The position numbers and the translations under genes were made by a program. A stretch of DNA of 64,000 nt from Erythrocercus mccallii (taxonomy: Eukaryota > Chordata > Aves > Passeriformes > Dicruridae). The notes beneath the pieces were generated by a model. It was not told where the DNA came from and searched no databases. It saw only the letters and a program-made list of their open reading frames with translations. The DNA lies in the NCBI GenBank assembly GCA_013397435.1, contig VZRG01001340.1:104988-168987 (forward strand), written 5' to 3'. Shown here one piece after another: positions 61,943-64,000 of the stretch (positions are counted from its first letter, which is position 1; every line of letters starts with the position of its first letter).

Positions 61943-62397
61943 GGAGAAAAGAAGATAAAAAACCCCACACCAGGTGTGCGACTGAGGTGTTGCAGCACCA
62001 CCCAGTTAATGCAGTGATTCATGCACAGCCCTGATGGCAATCTGGGACCACCCACAGGGGTGGGAGTGTGGCTGTCCTGTGCTCAGCTCTCCCTCCCCAG
62101 GGATGCAGAAATGTCTCATGGAACAAGAGCAGCGTTGTACGAGAGAAGAACACCCTTGAAAATGCCCTGGGGGGATACTGGGGCTGGGCTGGACCACAAA
62201 CAGAGCAAGGAGTGTTGGGAACTCTGCTCCTCCAGGCTTGGCTGCTCCCAGGCTGGGATTTGCAGCAGAGGAACTCACGGAGCACAAGGGGAAAACCTTC
62301 ATTTTAAAAATATGCAGTGCAGTTCTATCTGTCTGTAGTCATAGGTTAAATACCACACGTACACCCACACCACCTCAGCTTTTCCACTTAAAATCAC
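61943..62397. other. Intergenic stretch, no gene seen
   Basis: Only overlapping short frames on both strands (62006-62302), without domain character. Confidence 0.45.
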
Positions 62398-62505
62398 GAG
62401 ATCATGGAATAATTGAGGTTGGAAAGGACCTCCAGGTCACAGGATCACAGCATCATTACGGCTGGAAATTACCTCTAAGATCATCAAGTCCAACCTTTGA
62501 CCAAA
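62398..62505 (-). mobile_element. Two nested or tandem CR1 3' tips
   Basis: Reads gatcatggaataattgaggttggaaaggacctc, then a second tip, cacaggatcacagcatcattacggctgg followed by aaattacctctaagatcatcaagtccaacc. This suggests one copy inserted in or next to another. Confidence 0.78.
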
Positions 62506-64000
62506 TACCAACAATGACAACGAGAGACATAAGAATAACACATCAACAATCACAGAAAACACCTTTTCCATACTCATTTTACACAAAAAAACCCAAACTC
62601 AGATGTTCTACATCACTGCACACAGAGTTTTTGACACCAAACAGGCTGAATCATTCTGGAGCACGTTTTGGCCAAGTTTGAAAAGATTTTCAACAAATTT
62701 GCTTGAACAGCCACCTCTAAAATTTTCTAAAAGTAATAAAAACTAAAACTGGCACTTGACCTGTGCCCAATGCCAGAAGGAGATCCTCAAACAAAAACTG
62801 CTGCATGTGTGGTTTGGATTTTTATAGCTATAATTCAATAAGGAAGAACAGATGTAACAACTGTACCTCCAAAACGCATAAAGTTCAAATTAACGTGCAA
62901 CCAGTGCTTGTAGGGTTCTCCAAGGATTAAGAACTCTCCATGGGTAGGGTTCAGGGACTGAAAGGGATTTCCCTGGAGAGAATTGATGCTCCTGCTGGGA
63001 CTCTGCAGGGAGTAAGAGAAGGGAAATGCTGCCCAGGGCCACCCCAGTCTCCTCCTGGCAGCAGCTGCCGCTTTGCCCTCCAGCCCTTGGCACTGGGGTC
63101 ATTTTATGGCTTCCAGCTCTCTGCTGCCTGTGAGAGCAGTGTAACCTCAGCATTAAACTGCTTCTGTAGCAAATAAATGCTGATAATCCACTAAACCTCC
63201 TCGTCAAATATAAACCACCATGGAGGAAAATGATGGGAGAAAATCAGCTCATTCTTGACTGCTCAATGCAACGACAAGAAGCCAATAGAGACTTCATGCC
63301 AGCTTCACTTAAGAGTAAGTTTTTAATGCCATCTAGAATCATCATCCAGTGCATTTGTACTTATAACTTTTTCTCTTTTTCCCCCTTTCTGGGTGCTCAG
63401 AAGAGAATTTCCCCCCGCAGGAAGCATTTCACCAGAGCAGTGACTGCAAAGGGTAACTGCCCTCCACCCCACCCCTGCTGGCAGCAGCACAAGCACAGAG
63501 CTCCAGAGCAGTTCATGACTATTTATACTTCACAACCCCATCCTGCTGAAAGCTTTTAGGTAATTAGTTTTCCTCATTAACAGATGCACTGCCTGGGGAA
63601 GGGCATGCAGGTGCTCCTAAGCCCCATCCTGGATTACAGGGCAGCACCACATGGGCTGGGAAGGCAAAGCTCACAAATGCTGAGCTGGGCTGGTGAAAAG
63701 GGCAACCAAACCACCACATTTATATAAAAATGTGTCGTTCCTGCAAGATCACAGAACATAACAGCAATAAAAAACATCCCCGGGGCATTATCACAATCCC
63801 CTTGTATTTAAATCAGATGGACAATATTTATCAACATCACTTTTAGGGAGACACAAATACACTTTAAAGGATATCAGGAGTTTTTTGGTGCCGAAGTTGC
63901 ATCCTATCCTAAAAAAAAACACCCAAATTTTAAACATCCCATGGACCAAGAAGTGATTTGCAAACACAGGGAACAAGGACAGCCAATAAAACACGTGGGG
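62506..64000. other. Intergenic stretch to window end, no gene seen
   Basis: No recognisable coding, RNA or repeat feature. Confidence 0.45.

Overview
This is a vertebrate nuclear window, almost certainly from a songbird (passerine). It has the texture of a bird genome: interspersed 3'-truncated CR1 LINE fragments on both strands, several LTR fragments resembling families I know from zebra finch and other passerines, minisatellites, and long stretches of unannotatable intron or intergenic DNA. Almost all of the 60-270 residue open frames are chance frames, CR1 pieces, tandem repeats or frames running across runs of N.

One protein-coding gene can be assembled from the sequence. It lies on the minus strand, with its coding exons between 32837 and 5722. 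Six exons join with matching phases and canonical AG/GT borders, and give a protein of about 594 residues from the Met at 32834. The last four exons encode a complete ALMS motif, the C-terminal domain shared by ALMS1, CEP295 and C10orf90. The large first exon with GFASITVTARRV and the small size point to C10orf90 (FATS; C6H10orf90 in chicken nomenclature). The 3' UTR runs about 0.86 kb to a poly(A) signal at 4864-4869. Two further candidate upstream exons (35088-35182 and 36477-36533) suggest that the true N terminus lies further upstream, outside what can be proven here.

Layout. 1-4.84 kb: downstream flank with a CR1 fragment and a 31-bp minisatellite. 4.84-32.8 kb: C10orf90 with its introns, which hold CR1 fragments, an LTR beside the third exon (13.6-14.4 kb) and a 292-bp inverted repeat (18.46/20.63 kb). 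32.8-36.9 kb: upstream region with the candidate 5' exons. 36.88-37.88 kb: a 998-base gap. 37.9-64 kb: no supportable gene; it contains CR1 pieces, an antisense-oriented LTR (44.7-45.1 kb), a 25-bp minisatellite array interrupted by a 441-base gap (47.85-48.68 kb), a near-perfect 1,845-bp direct duplication joined through a single N (56.48-60.17 kb, probably an assembly artefact), and an ERVK-type solo LTR (61.41-61.94 kb).

I found no new biological system. The most useful points are the exon-level reconstruction of the ALMS-motif gene, the probable false duplication, the inverted repeat, the LTR next to a coding exon, and a few splice-site pairs worth testing with RNA data.
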